A stretch of 64,000 nt of DNA from Sclerotinia nivalis (taxonomy: Eukaryota > Ascomycota > Leotiomycetes > Helotiales > Sclerotiniaceae): NCBI GenBank assembly GCA_029531795.1, contig JAPEIS010000007.1:2232001-2296000 (forward strand), read 5' to 3'. Positions 44,746-55,897 of the stretch are shown in pieces. The position numbers and the translations under genes are program-made. The notes beneath the pieces were generated by a model, which did no database searches, was not told the DNA's origin, and worked only from the letters and a program-made list of their open reading frames with translations. The number at the start of each line of letters is the position of its first letter. Position 1 is the first letter of the stretch.

Positions 44746-46334
44746 ATGGTTGCCGACGATAAGCCCGCGTCTACCTTCAAATACGATGAAGCTCCAGTCT
44801 ACACAACCTCTAATGGATGTCCCGTAAGACACCCAGAGGAATTTCAGAGAATCGGTAACAATGGGCCACTTCTCCTTCAAGATTTCCATTTGATCGATTT
44901 GTTGGCTCATTTCGATCGCGAACGTATTCCGGAGCGTGTTGTACATGCTAAGGGTGCTGGAGCTTATGGAGGTAAGTTCTTGTACTGTTTCTTTTTCTCA
45001 TTCGCCACCATACTAATATATCATTCATAGAATTCGAAGTTACACACGATATCAGTGATATCACCACCATCGACATGCTAAGCAAAGTCGGCAAGAAGAC
45101 TCCTCTTGTCACACGTTTCTCAACAGTTGGTGGTGAAAAGGGATCTCCAGACTCTGCTCGTGACCCAAGAGGTTTCTCCATCAAATTCTACACTGAAGAG
45201 GGTAACTGGGACTGGGTTTACAACAATACACCTGTTTTCTTCCTCAGAGACCCCACTAAATTCCCTCTCTTCATTCACACACAAAAGCGAAACCCACAAA
45301 CAAACTTGAAGGATGCTACCATGTTTTGGGATTATCTCTCCACTCATCAAGAGGCTGTCCACCAAGTTATGCACCTCTTCAGTGACCGTGGTACACCATA
45401 TTCGTACAGACATATGAATGGATATTCTGGTCACACCCACAAGTGGTTCAAGCCAGACGGTACCTTCAACTATGTTCAAGTCCACCTGAAGACAGACCAA
45501 GGAAGCAAGACATTTACCAATGAAGAGGCTGGCAAGATGGCTTCAGAGAACCCAGATTGGAACACTCAAGACCTATTTGACGCAATTGAGAAGGGAGACT
45601 ATCCATCCTGGAGCGTCTATGTTCAAGTCCTTTCCCCAGAACAGGCTGAGAAGTTCCGCTGGAACATTTTCGACTTGACTAAGGTCTGGCCACAGGGTGA
45701 GGTTCCATTGAGACCATTCGGTAAAATGACTCTCAACAAGAACGTCGAGAACTATTTCGCAGAAATTGAGCAGGTTGCTTTCTCGCCATCTCACTTGGTT
45801 CCGGGAATTGAGCCATCTGCCGACCCTGTCCTTCAATCTCGTCTCTTCTCATACCCAGATACCCACCGTCATCGACTTGGTGTTAACTATCAACAAATTC
45901 CAGTCAATGCTCCTCTCAGAGCTTTCAACCCATTCCAACGTGATGGTGCTATGGCTGTCAACGGAAACTACGGTGCTAACCCCAACTATCCATCCTCGTA
46001 CCGAAAGCTCACTCATAAGCCTGTCAAGGCTACCAATGACCATGAGCAGTGGTCTGGTGCCGCAATAAGCTACTTGGCCGAGGTCGGTCCAGAGGACTAC
46101 GTCCAAGCCAAGGGTCTATGGGATGTCCTCGGCAGGCAAGAAGGCCAACAAGACAACTTCATCAACAACGTCGCTGGACACTTGGCAGCTGCCAAGGAGG
46201 ACACTCGCAAGCGTACATATCAAATGTTCAGCAGAGTCGATATGAACCTTGGTTCCAAGATTGAGGAGGCAACTGAGAAGTTGGCTCCTGCTCCAAATAG
46301 CAAGGCTGCTGGAGCTGCTCAATCTCGCTTGTAA
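44746..46334 (+). CDS. Catalase, peroxisomal type (C-terminal SRL)
   Basis: Exons 44746-44971 and 45031-46334 encode 509 residues of a small-subunit haem catalase. The distal His is in [11 protein letters not shown] (residue 67), the active-site Asn in [13 protein letters not shown] (about 140-141), and the proximal haem Tyr in [14 protein letters not shown] (residue 350). The conserved [20 protein letters not shown] block is intact. No signal peptide is present and the last three residues are SRL, a peroxisomal targeting signal type 1, so the enzyme should remove hydrogen peroxide in peroxisomes. An upstream open frame would extend the N-terminus by 180 residues through the tandem repeat, but the family start and the context at 44746 argue against it. 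Confidence 0.95.
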
Positions 46335-48227
46335 ATTGTAACTGTTGTTATAGGAAGCAGGGAAGGCAGAGAAAGTTTTAAATGACATTTTGCGATGATA
46401 TCTATGATTATTTTATGAAGAATGAAGGATTCGGGAACGGTGGTAGGACGGGATATTTTGCTGGCTTTACAAAATTGGTTTATAATCTGCAATGACATAC
46501 CCCTTTTAATATTTCAAAAGTCTGTAACTTCTTCATGCAAATGGTGACATTTAAAATATTGTACATGAAAATACATGTCTCGACCTCTTGAAAGTGTTTC
46601 ACTGTTCACTGTTGACTCACAATTGTGCATTTTATTATACATATCAACTTCGAATATTCAAATCGATTTTTATAAAGTTAGTCATGATCAAATCGATAAG
46701 CAGGCGCTTCAATACTATACCTATGAACGCATCATATAGCCGTCTCTCAAGAGAAATAGGTATCAATCTAGTATTATTGATTCAACGTCATCGAGTTCAG
46801 ATGCATAAAGTGGTTCTGAAATCTAAAACTAATCAATCACTAGACGCAATATATGGAAGCTCAAATACCGTGTGACTTTATAGAGCTGATTCAATGATCG
46901 TTAAGCAAGAGAGACAAACGTACTCGGAATTTATTCATTTTCAAAACATCATTTTAGCAAATCCAATAACTTCCGCTGCTTATCCGCCACCATCTTCGCA
47001 ATAGGATGGATCACCCGTGATGGCTCGTCTAAGCAAATATATAGAACTCGTCCTCGAAACTAAAATTGTTGACATTGCCACAATGCCACTTCGTTTCTTT
47101 ATTTTGACAGTAGTTGTTAGATATCATTTTGCGTCATTCTACTCTGTACGTAGGTTGTGACGTTGACAACTTCGATGGTGTAACATTATACTCAACGACA
47201 TGTACAAAAGGGGGTAAGGTCTCCAACCGAACGAACGCATTCTTCAGCCCGCACCATTACATGGAAGTTGATGGCCAATAATAAAGATTGATTTAAACCA
47301 ATGACAGATATCCGTTTATCGACTTTCGCTCGAACTGCATATTTGGAATCGATCCCTGATGAGAGTTTTGCTGGCCACAACAGAATTTGCAGCAAGGTAG
47401 TTTCGTGATGTTATGGTTTCAGTAGATAACAGAATAAAATAACAAATAATCTGCATGTTCGATACGAAAATTTCAGAAGTTGGCCACAATACAAGAAAAT
47501 GCATATTGAATGAAAGGTTGGCCGTCAAAAGGTTGGCTTGATTGATTAGCCGGGCTATTTTTCACCAGTAGGTGTGTATCACACATCCTTCCTTGATCGT
47601 TGGCATTTTAACAAAAGGCATTTGTATCGTCGGCAAATTACTCTCATGCCCCTCGAAGTGAATTAAATTACTTTCATGCCCTTCGAATTAATTTTATTTT
47701 CCTTTTATACCACTTAGATTCTATAACAGAATCTATAAGAATCTATCTTCAGATAATTAAATTATAGAATGGTATGATAGAATCCACAATAAAATAATGG
47801 AATCTATAGGGTTGGAAGGGGGGAGTGGTAAAACTTTACAAGATTCTAGAGTCGGCCAGCCAACCTCGATTCTAGTCAATAAGGCTAGAGTCTATAATGA
47901 GGGGTATGAGAGTAAAATAGACTCAATTTGAGGGGTATGTGAGCAATAAAATTCACTTTGCAAGGGTATGAGAGTAATTTACCGTTATATCAAAGTTCAA
48001 ACCTCTATTCAAGTCGATTTGATTTCTCATGAATCTGTGGATGACAGTGAAGATACAAAACCAGCAGACTGACATCGATCTGATCTGTAATAGGTCTGTG
48101 AATGGCAGTGAATACACAAAAGCATTATACCGGAATTAAGTCTTCCTCACAACTCAAGGTGTGGTTCCACCGTAATTACCTGTCCAGCTTTTCAAAGATT
48201 TCTCAATACGAAGTTATATTAGGAGTT
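46335..48227. other. Intergenic region with a MITE-like element
   Basis: Apart from the inverted-repeat element at 47631-47984, I see no feature. Open frames of 67-95 codons on both strands lack motifs. The stretch 47985-48227 lies directly before the P450 and would hold its promoter. Confidence 0.4.
47631..47984. mobile_element. MITE-like element with inverted terminal and subterminal repeats
   Basis: The left end begins CGGCAAATTACTCTCATGCC and the right end, read on the minus strand, begins CGGTAAATTACTCTCATACC. Both continue to an AAGTGAATT motif, giving inverted termini of about 35 bp. The motif TTACTCTCATRCCC is repeated inward: two copies at the left (starting near 47638 and 47667) and three at the right in opposite orientation (ending near 47979, 47946 and 47919). 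The interior is AT-rich with no coding capacity. Size (354 bp) and structure fit a non-autonomous DNA element. I could not identify a target-site duplication. It ends 243 bases before the P450 start codon. Confidence 0.7.
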
Positions 48228-50030
48228 ATGTTTCAGTCGATCGTGTTAGCTGTTTTGTTTTCGTATTGGATTTACTCTTATGCAAAGAAACGAGGACAAC
48301 ATAAAGTTCGTCAACTGGAACATCTTTTCCCGCCTCAAAATTGAAAACTAACCCTAAATAACTGCAGGTTGATGTACTATTCGGAGAACGAAATGGCTGT
48401 ATGCCGATAGAGAAAAGACTGCCATATAAGTGGCCGCTGGCACTTGATGTATTGAAGCGACAGTATGATGCACTTGTATCTGGTCATTTACTCTCATTCC
48501 AGGCGGAGTATTTCGAGAAGACCGCCGTAGGTCAGACATTCGAAGTCAAATTGTTGGGTGAAATTGGATATTTCACTACACACCCCGAGAATGTTGAAGC
48601 CATTCTATCGACACGGTTCAATGGTAAGAACCTCCTCGGCCAAAAGCTACGTGTTGTGGAAAGGGACTTAAGGTAGCTGATGTGCCTATAGACTGGGGAC
48701 TTGGGCCACGACAATCTGGCCTTCTACCTATGATCGGAGAGGGTATCTTTACTCAGGATGGACATCATTGGAAACGTTCCCGAGAGATATTGCGTCGTCA
48801 GTTTGCCCGCATACAATACCAAGATGTAAAGGTATTTGACAGACCTCTCGATGATATGCTTGCAAGTGTTTCATCCTATAAAGGAACCGTTGACCTACAG
48901 CCATTTTTCTTTCGTTTTACACTAGCTACCACAACCTCTCTTATTTTTGGCGAAGTCTCCTCCGGGCTTCCCAATCGCGAGCATGAGCTCTTCGAGAAGA
49001 ATTTTGATTACTGTTCACTGATATCAGCGATCCGATTGCGCCTTGCCGATTTGTGCTGGTTATATACACCCCGGAAATTCAGAAAGGCGTGTGATGACGT
49101 CAAGGAATATGCAGGCGACTATGTAAGGCAGGCTTTGCAGGACAAAGACAGTAATGGGTTTGAGGCAGCATTCGAGCGACATCCATTCATCCTCGACCTT
49201 TACAATGAGCTTAATGATGCGGCGCTGGTACGAGATCAAATAATCCATGTATTGATTGCTGGAAGAGATACAACAGCATGCCTTTTGAGCTGGACGTTGT
49301 AAGTGCCATACCTTCCTTGCCAATCGTGACGACGAGCCAATACAGTGTAGCTTTAATTTAGTTCGACATCCGAAAACTTTGAAGCGTTTATGTCAAGAAA
49401 TAGAGCTTACTACAGGTAGCGGAACAGAACTTACAAGGGCTCAAATAAATAAAATGCCATATCTCAAATGCGTTTTGAACGAGAGTGAGTCGGTCATAGT
49501 ACAGATATCAACAACTGCTAATTAATACTGCTTCTAGCTTCGAGGCTATATACACAAATACCACAAAACATACGCGTAGCCACTCAAACCACAATTCTCC
49601 CGAAAGGTGGCGGTTCGGATGGCTTGTCTCCGGTCCTCATATCGAAGGGCACAGGAGTTGAATATTCTCCATACCTCATGCACCGAAGCAAAGAAATCTA
49701 TGGCGAAGACGCTAACGAATTTCGCCCAGAAAGATGAGAAGGATCAGAGCTAAAACATATCGGATGGGGCTTCATGCCGTTCCATGGAGGGCCACGGATT
49801 TGTCTTGGTAGTGAGTGAAAGCGCTGTCATAATGCCACCATGACTATAACTAATGGTACAAAATAGAAGACTTTGCGCTCATCGAGGCATCATATGCTGT
49901 TATCCGCATCATCCAGAACTTTCCAAATATCCGTTTACCATCTGATATCCCAGTATACCCATGTGGCATGGAAAAACAAGCTTCAACAATTGTGGTTTCG
50001 AGTGCAGAGGGATGTCAAGTTTTGCTTTGA
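48228..50030 (+). pseudogene. CYP52-like cytochrome P450 with an in-frame stop codon
   Basis: Six exons, 48228-48305, 48368-48623, 48692-49298, 49351-49484, 49538-49810 and 49867-50030, make 503 codons. An N-terminal membrane anchor is followed by the CYP52-type segment KRLPYKWPLALDVLKRQYDA, the I-helix AGRDTTA (from residue 301), the ExxR site ETSR, and the haem loop FHGGPRICLG with Cys447. All fit a microsomal n-alkane or fatty-acid hydroxylase family. Codon 425 (49735-49737) is TGA where the family has Trp in FRPERW, so translation would stop before the haem cysteine. All other exons remain open and every splice phase agrees, so the lesion looks recent. Alternatives are a base-call error or stop readthrough. 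Confidence 0.85.
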
Positions 50031-51052
50031 GGAACAATCGCTTCAAGATGTTGAGTTGCTGTTTAATGTGCCCGTCACAAAGAAGGCTGCAAATCCACAC
50101 GTGCCACTGAATTGTGCAATCGAAACAGTGGAATGGCTACAATGTATTCGATGGAGCGAGTGCAGCCCCTTGTTACGAGCTGGACTTTAAGTTAGCACTA
50201 ATTAATCATGTCCATTGAAATATTCTCATGGTTGCCATGGGACCAAACCTCCACTAGTCTAGATATTACAAAAGTATAAGACTTTAACCTCTTTATTAAC
50301 CTCTTTATTATCCTCTTTACATCTAAATCTAGCTTGTTCCAATATAGGCTACCAGGAATCATAAATGAAATTTGCATTCTTCCTTGATCGAAAGCACCAA
50401 TGTCATTGTCTACTTCTCCATGCTGGTTAATTCCAATTTTCAATTGCAGGTAGCTTTCCTCCAAGATACCTCTTCAAGATCCTCGCGATTGTGTATATGG
50501 CTTCTGTAAGAGCAAAATCTTTTGAAGTGCATTAGCAGAACACAAATTGCTTCTTTATATTCGCTTGATACCCTAAGGTACTTCTTCACTCATATATATT
50601 ATGGATTTGACAAAATATACAGCTATATTAATCATATAGAACGAATTTATATTCTGAAAACCCTCAATTGATAATATCTAAGTACTCCTTTTCACAATTT
50701 ATTTATTACCAATTTCGAAATTCTATTTAATTATTAAGAATTGAAAAGCTTAAAATGGTCATTTTCATTTTCATTTTCATTTTCATTTTCATTTTCATTT
50801 TTTCTGATTTTCGGAATTTCAGATTTTCGCCTTTTTCGCCTTTTCACTTAACGGATGACCCTCTCAGAAATCATACTGTAGCCAGCCACACAATCTTATT
50901 CAAGACTAAGCGAATTGTTTTCATCTATAACTTGTTTCCTTCTGAAATATCAAAGGTCATTATTAAGGTTTATTCCAGTATGATATTTCAACTATCAAAC
51001 AAAAAAAGACATACAAGAAGAAACCCTCAAGAAACTCTCAAAAAATCCCAAA
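50031..51052. other. Intergenic region with ATTTTC repeat
   Basis: A hexamer repeat of ATTTTC, about eight units, lies near 50757-50806. The rest is AT-rich without supported genes. Open frames through the repeat are low-complexity. Confidence 0.45.
50757..50806. repeat. ATTTTC hexamer microsatellite
   Basis: About eight consecutive ATTTTC units in non-coding DNA, about 250 bases before the probable frameshifted gene. Copy number is likely to vary between strains. Confidence 0.9.
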
Positions 51053-51773
51053 ATGGAAGATAACCCACCACCATATACAGATCCCGAAGTCCAACCCCAC
51101 AAACCAACTTGCTCCAATACCCAAGCCCGACTCACCATGTCGTTATCCACACACCCTGCTCATAACCACCACAAGCACTTCACCTCTTCCCCAATCATCT
51201 ACCACTACCATTGCCACAACCCTTCATCACTGGCCATCTCAGTCACAACAACAACAACACCACTCAACCCTAAACACCATACAAACGCACCTCCACATCG
51301 ACAATCTCCAAAACATCAAAGACTCCCACGGACTCGGAACATTCCATCTCCCCACCGAAGTAATAACAACAGGCGCACACGGCCTACACAAACACCTCAC
51401 ATCATTTCTCCCTGAAGCACAAAGTACAAACAACACTCGAAGTGACCAGGAAGTCATCACGTATATCATCTCACATCTCACGAATTTATCTGAGCCATCT
51501 GGACCGAAACATCTCCCTGTGCGTTTTTATTCTATTCCGGTTTGGAGCGATTGCGAAGAGGGTGTTACGGTTGATGGTTTGTTTCCTGTGTGGAAATGGA
51601 TAAAACCTAATAGTTCTTATTCTCGAAAAACAGAGTATTGGGAAGTGCAGGTTATGGATGCTATTGAGGATGGCGTTTGGAATGCTGGAAAGGATCTAGT
51701 TTTGCTTGTGAGGGGGGTTGATGAGGAAAAGTTTGAGTATTTGAGGAGGCGTAAGGTTAATTTCTTAGATTGA
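51053..51773 (+). pseudogene. Unrecognised gene, probably frameshifted near its start
   Basis: A plausible start at ATG 51053 reads MEDNPPPYTDPEVQ, a common disordered N-terminus in this clade. The same frame then degenerates into His/Pro/Thr-rich text ending at 51415. From about 51100 another frame, open without interruption to 51773, gives protein-like sequence: GLGTFHLPTEVITTGAHGLH, then VRFYSIPVWSDCEEGVTVDG, LFPVWKWIKPNSSYSRKTEY and KDLVLLVRGVDEEKF. No ATG opens that frame and I see no good intron of suitable phase between 51085 and 51140. A one-base indel joining the frames is the simplest explanation. The whole protein would have about 239 residues. Family unknown. Confidence 0.45.
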
Positions 51774-52857
51774 AGTTGATGAATTCTATTCTGTTTAGTT
51801 TTTTGGACTCTGTTCAAAGGTTCCTGGTCGACCGATAGTTTTTGCTGAAGAGGATTCTTTAAAATTAGAAATTCTCTACGCGAAATGAAAGCCTTTTCAT
51901 CACATAAATACATTCGGAAATCGTAGAACCACATAAATAAAAGACAAAGACCCAAAGAACCCACTGGGCAAAAAAAGTCATGATGAAATCGGAGTGAGGA
52001 CCTCCCCACTTCCCAATAAAATCCCATTTCCTTCCTCTGGCACCATTCAAACCTTTTCTCCAAGCAAAAAGATTCAAAAGCACTAGTAAATTTGCATACA
52101 CTATATCTGTGAAAGAGGTAGATCGAGATACATGCGTCCCGATAGTACGCTGCGAGGGGGAATAGGATACGAACTGATCAAATTATATTGTATAAATTTC
52201 GAATAGTAGAACTAATATGAATAATAATGGGTTGGGATTGTATACAGTGGGTATACAAAAAGATTAATGAAAACGATTGATTATTCTAGAAGGGAAAGCG
52301 AAGTCTTCTTTTTATATTTAACTACGAAGGATTATATAATCTAATGCCTATGAACTAGCTACGTATGTGGCCCTAGCAATCCAACTTTCTCACAATACGT
52401 TCACCAATAAATGCGTAATGAGTTAATGTCCCAACTGAAATGACAGAGGAATCTAATATACTAAAAATTTCCAGAACAACTTGATTGAGGATGATAGGGA
52501 ATTGGATGCGAAGGGAAACTTTGCTTCTTTAGGAACTTTATAGATTAAATAGATATTATGGAAGTTATTAATGTTCTAGCTTTTAATACTCAAGAATGCA
52601 GATAGTATTGAGATGGGATAAGAAATCGAAAGGCTCATCAACAGCTATCCAGCGAGTCGCCATGTCAGAATCATGTAACGAAGCCACTTGGTAAAAGCCG
52701 TACATCCAGGGTCAGAAGTCTCAGATAGGCGAAACTATTACACCTTCCAGGTTCATTGTAACCATCAAATACAAATTAGTCTTGCGACTCCAATCACAGT
52801 TCCCGTGGCCAACGGTGAACACGCTTCTTAAATACCATCCTGAATGACGTACTATAC
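51774..52857. other. Intergenic region
   Basis: No gene is firmly supported. On the minus strand 52117-51865 an open segment after a CTCTTTCACAG acceptor-like site encodes two hydrophobic stretches (VYANLLVLLNLFAW and FFAQWVLWVFVFYLC), which could be an exon of a small membrane protein, but no upstream exon or ATG was found. Confidence 0.35.
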
Positions 52858-55267
52858 CTACTCGTGCTGTCTACTAACACTTCTTCTGCTCATGCCAAGA
52901 TTTTGTAACTCCATGGCCTCACCTAATCCACCACTTCTACCTTCCCCTTTCCAACTCTCTTTCCTCCTCGTCATTTCAGTACCGGGACCACCAGTTTGAA
53001 ATTCACCTCGCTCAGCTCGTCCTTCATCACCATCACCCTCAGTTTCCACTACCATCTTTCCATTTCCGCCACTCTCATCCGAAGTACTACCCACTAGCAT
53101 ACCCTCCCCAACAACATCCGCGCCAGTTGAGAGTCCCTCCTCTTCAATCTCTTCTCCGTGGTTACCCCCTACGCTAATCATCGTAAAAGGACTCGCTGTC
53201 GCTCCGTCCAGTACTCCCAATTCCTCTTTCGTGAACCACCTTGGCAGCATCCATATCCTAACCGGAATCAACGCCAGAATAATGACTGGAAATCCCACCG
53301 CCGCGATTGTCTGTGTGATAGCAAACGTGGCACCAAAACCAAAGAGTTGAATTGCTACGAATATCCAGATGGCAGATTTTCGGGTAAGATGTCGTAAGGG
53401 GTCGGAAGAAGTGGTTAACGAGGAATCTTTGAGAAGGAAGAGAATTTTAGTAGTTATGCCATTGCCCAGGAGAGCTTGAATACCCATGACGAAGAAGAGG
53501 CCCGCCAAAACACCTTGGGGGATGAGGTGAATGACTATAAGGAGAGGACCAGTCATAGTCCCTAGGGTTAAGAGACCTTGAGCTAGATTGCTGACGCGTT
53601 GTTCGACGACGTGTGATGTGACTGACTTGAGATGACCTTTTGAATCTCCCGATTCATCGGTATCGGCAACAAGTTTGGTAACGCAAAGAGATTCGGTGTG
53701 GAATGGGGCCTGCGGAATGAGACCGTTCGGAAAAGGTATTCCCAGCAGACCGGCTACACCAGTTGTAAATCCGAGGAGGAAGATATCCCAGTGGAAACCA
53801 GCAGGCTTTCGGAGGGGATATTCAGTTCCTTGGGCTATCAGAGAAGATACTATGCTCCATCAGTGACTGTATATCTGTATAGAAACGCAAGAGCTATGAT
53901 TTACCATTATGATCGAAATAAAACAAGATTGTCAGTAAAATAGCAAATGGTATGGCAATAAATACATCTGAAACTCTAACATCCCAAAAATGTACAAACC
54001 ATCCTCTATCAATTGTTGGGAAGAAGGCTTTACTTGTAGGTAGTGTAGTCAAATCCACTTCTCTCATTTTACCAATGTGTACAAACCCAGTAAAAAAAAT
54101 GATAGTGAGAGGTGTGCCGTAATCTTTTATAAAAACTCGGACATAATGCCGGAATAATGGACTATCCCCAATAACACCGCACAAGAATGCAACGGCGGTA
54201 ACTAGTAGTGCGATGACGATAGAAAGGTAGAATGGTTCATCCGAGCCTTGACGAGTCAGGACCTGGATACCTTTCTGGAGGTAAATAAATGCTACATAAA
54301 ATCCAAAGATATCGCAAGAGAAACGAGTGACATAACGAAGTAAGTTGCATGAATTAGTAATGGCGAGTATCCAATGCATTAATAGAGACCATCTGCTTTC
54401 GTCAGTTTTTTGGTTTAAAAAGATAATAATAACTATAGAGTATGTCGTATACTTACAATCCAATCAATGCCATAAATGCAAAAAAGTTTGCCCCTGTAGG
54501 AACGATAATATCGTAGACAGTACTATCCATATTAGCATCAAATATGACCTTCGCATCACCGAACATACTAATTGAAAACAGTGATTGGTCCTGTAACCCC
54601 TACAATAACCAATGGTTGAGCGGCAAATACTGCAAAAACCACTGATCCTAGGACTGAAGCAAGGAGGACTTCATTCACTCCGTAACTCATGTTCGTCTTT
54701 GTAAACCTGTATTTTGATCAGAAACTTTCCCTCATATATGTTTGACAAGAGACTTACATATCCAAAGAAAAAGCTAGTGCAGGCAAAATACTGTCATGCA
54801 ATTAGCTACTTGTTGATGCTTGTGCCCTCAATCCATTTCCACGACTTCTCTTCTCAGCACAAGAAAGAATAGCCTCCAAATGAAATAGTAACGTACTTCG
54901 CAAAATACATATAAATCGTAGCCGGCACAACCCTATAATCCCAAGCATCCGTCCAATCACTCCAGTAAAATGGTGCTCTTCTCTTCACATCATCAACCAT
55001 GCCTCTAAACCATCTAATTTTATACCATTTCGGGATATGTCTGCTTCTCGTAGAAGCATTTGTGTTCGCTGTCTGCAAACCATTGTGTTCATTCATTGCC
55101 TCCGTATGATGCGATGTAGAGTTTGTATCACTGGTAACTAAGGAGTTGAACCGATTGCGCCAGGTTTTTGCTGTAGAGATATTTTGAGGAGCTCGAGTGG
55201 AATTAGAGGTGGCGTTGTGTGGCAGAGGATTGGGGAGCGAATAAGGATTGGAAGATTGGGTGGCCAT
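52858..55267 (-). CDS. Bor1-like HCO3-/borate family anion transporter
   Basis: Six exons on the minus strand, 55267-54897, 54790-54758, 54706-54569, 54522-54457, 54392-53905 and 53849-52858, encode 695 residues. After a 100-residue hydrophilic head come the family blocks YFANILPALAFSLDM, SYGVNEVLLASVLGSVVFAV, PLVIVGVTGPITVFN, a long loop, then FAILLTILFYFDHNVSSLIA, QGTEYPLRKPAGFHWD and GLLGIPFPNGLIPQAP. These are conserved in the SLC4/Bor1 family of anion exchangers, which in yeast exports borate from the plasma membrane or vacuole. About 12 membrane segments are expected. The C-terminal 90 residues are Gly/Glu-rich and probably disordered. I chose the acceptor before 53849 because it restores VSSLIAQGTE. 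Same strand as the downstream-numbered lipase gene, which is upstream in transcription. Confidence 0.93.
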
Positions 55268-55897
55268 TTTAATAATGTTATCGGGGAGGTGGAGATTCCG
55301 AGAGGAATAATTGAGGCATCACAATGTCTCTATGAAGGAGGGAGGGATTTCGAGGAGAGCAAGTTGAAGAAAGGTCAGTTGTCGATTTATTTATATTTGT
55401 ATTTAGGAGGGGGTGGTCAAATGGGAATAAAATTGATGCGTACCCACCCTCTTGGCATCTTGTATATTGTGGGGTAACTTAACTTCGGATGACGCCAATG
55501 ACAACATTTTGAAGATTGGATGAAAAAGATCCTGGCTCGGCTGCTCACTATAAGCCCGCCAATCACATGCTGCCTACATAGATGATTTCAATATTCGAGT
55601 CAGAGGAAAACAACGACTCAAAGGAATGATTCTCTTGTCATGCATGCCAAGGTCAATAATCTTGTATTAAGGTTTGATAAAGCTGTGCTGTTCAGATAAA
55701 TAACGAATTGATGTGTTTGTAAACCTTTTCACCATATATTTTCGGCAAGTAGGAGAATATTTCGGCCTAAGTGTAACAAAACACTGCTTGAACATTCATA
55801 AGTTCTATCTGAGCATTTGCCATGTCGACCAGGCTATCTTCATACACGTGGTTGCCTCATCGAGGGAAGAATAATCATCGCATTCGTTTCGTGAAAC
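55268..55897. other. Spacer between two minus-strand genes
   Basis: This 630-base spacer should hold the 3' end of the lipase-like transcript and the promoter of the Bor1-like gene. A 97-codon plus frame at 55184-55477 is a shadow overlapping the Bor1-like start and is not called. Confidence 0.4.
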
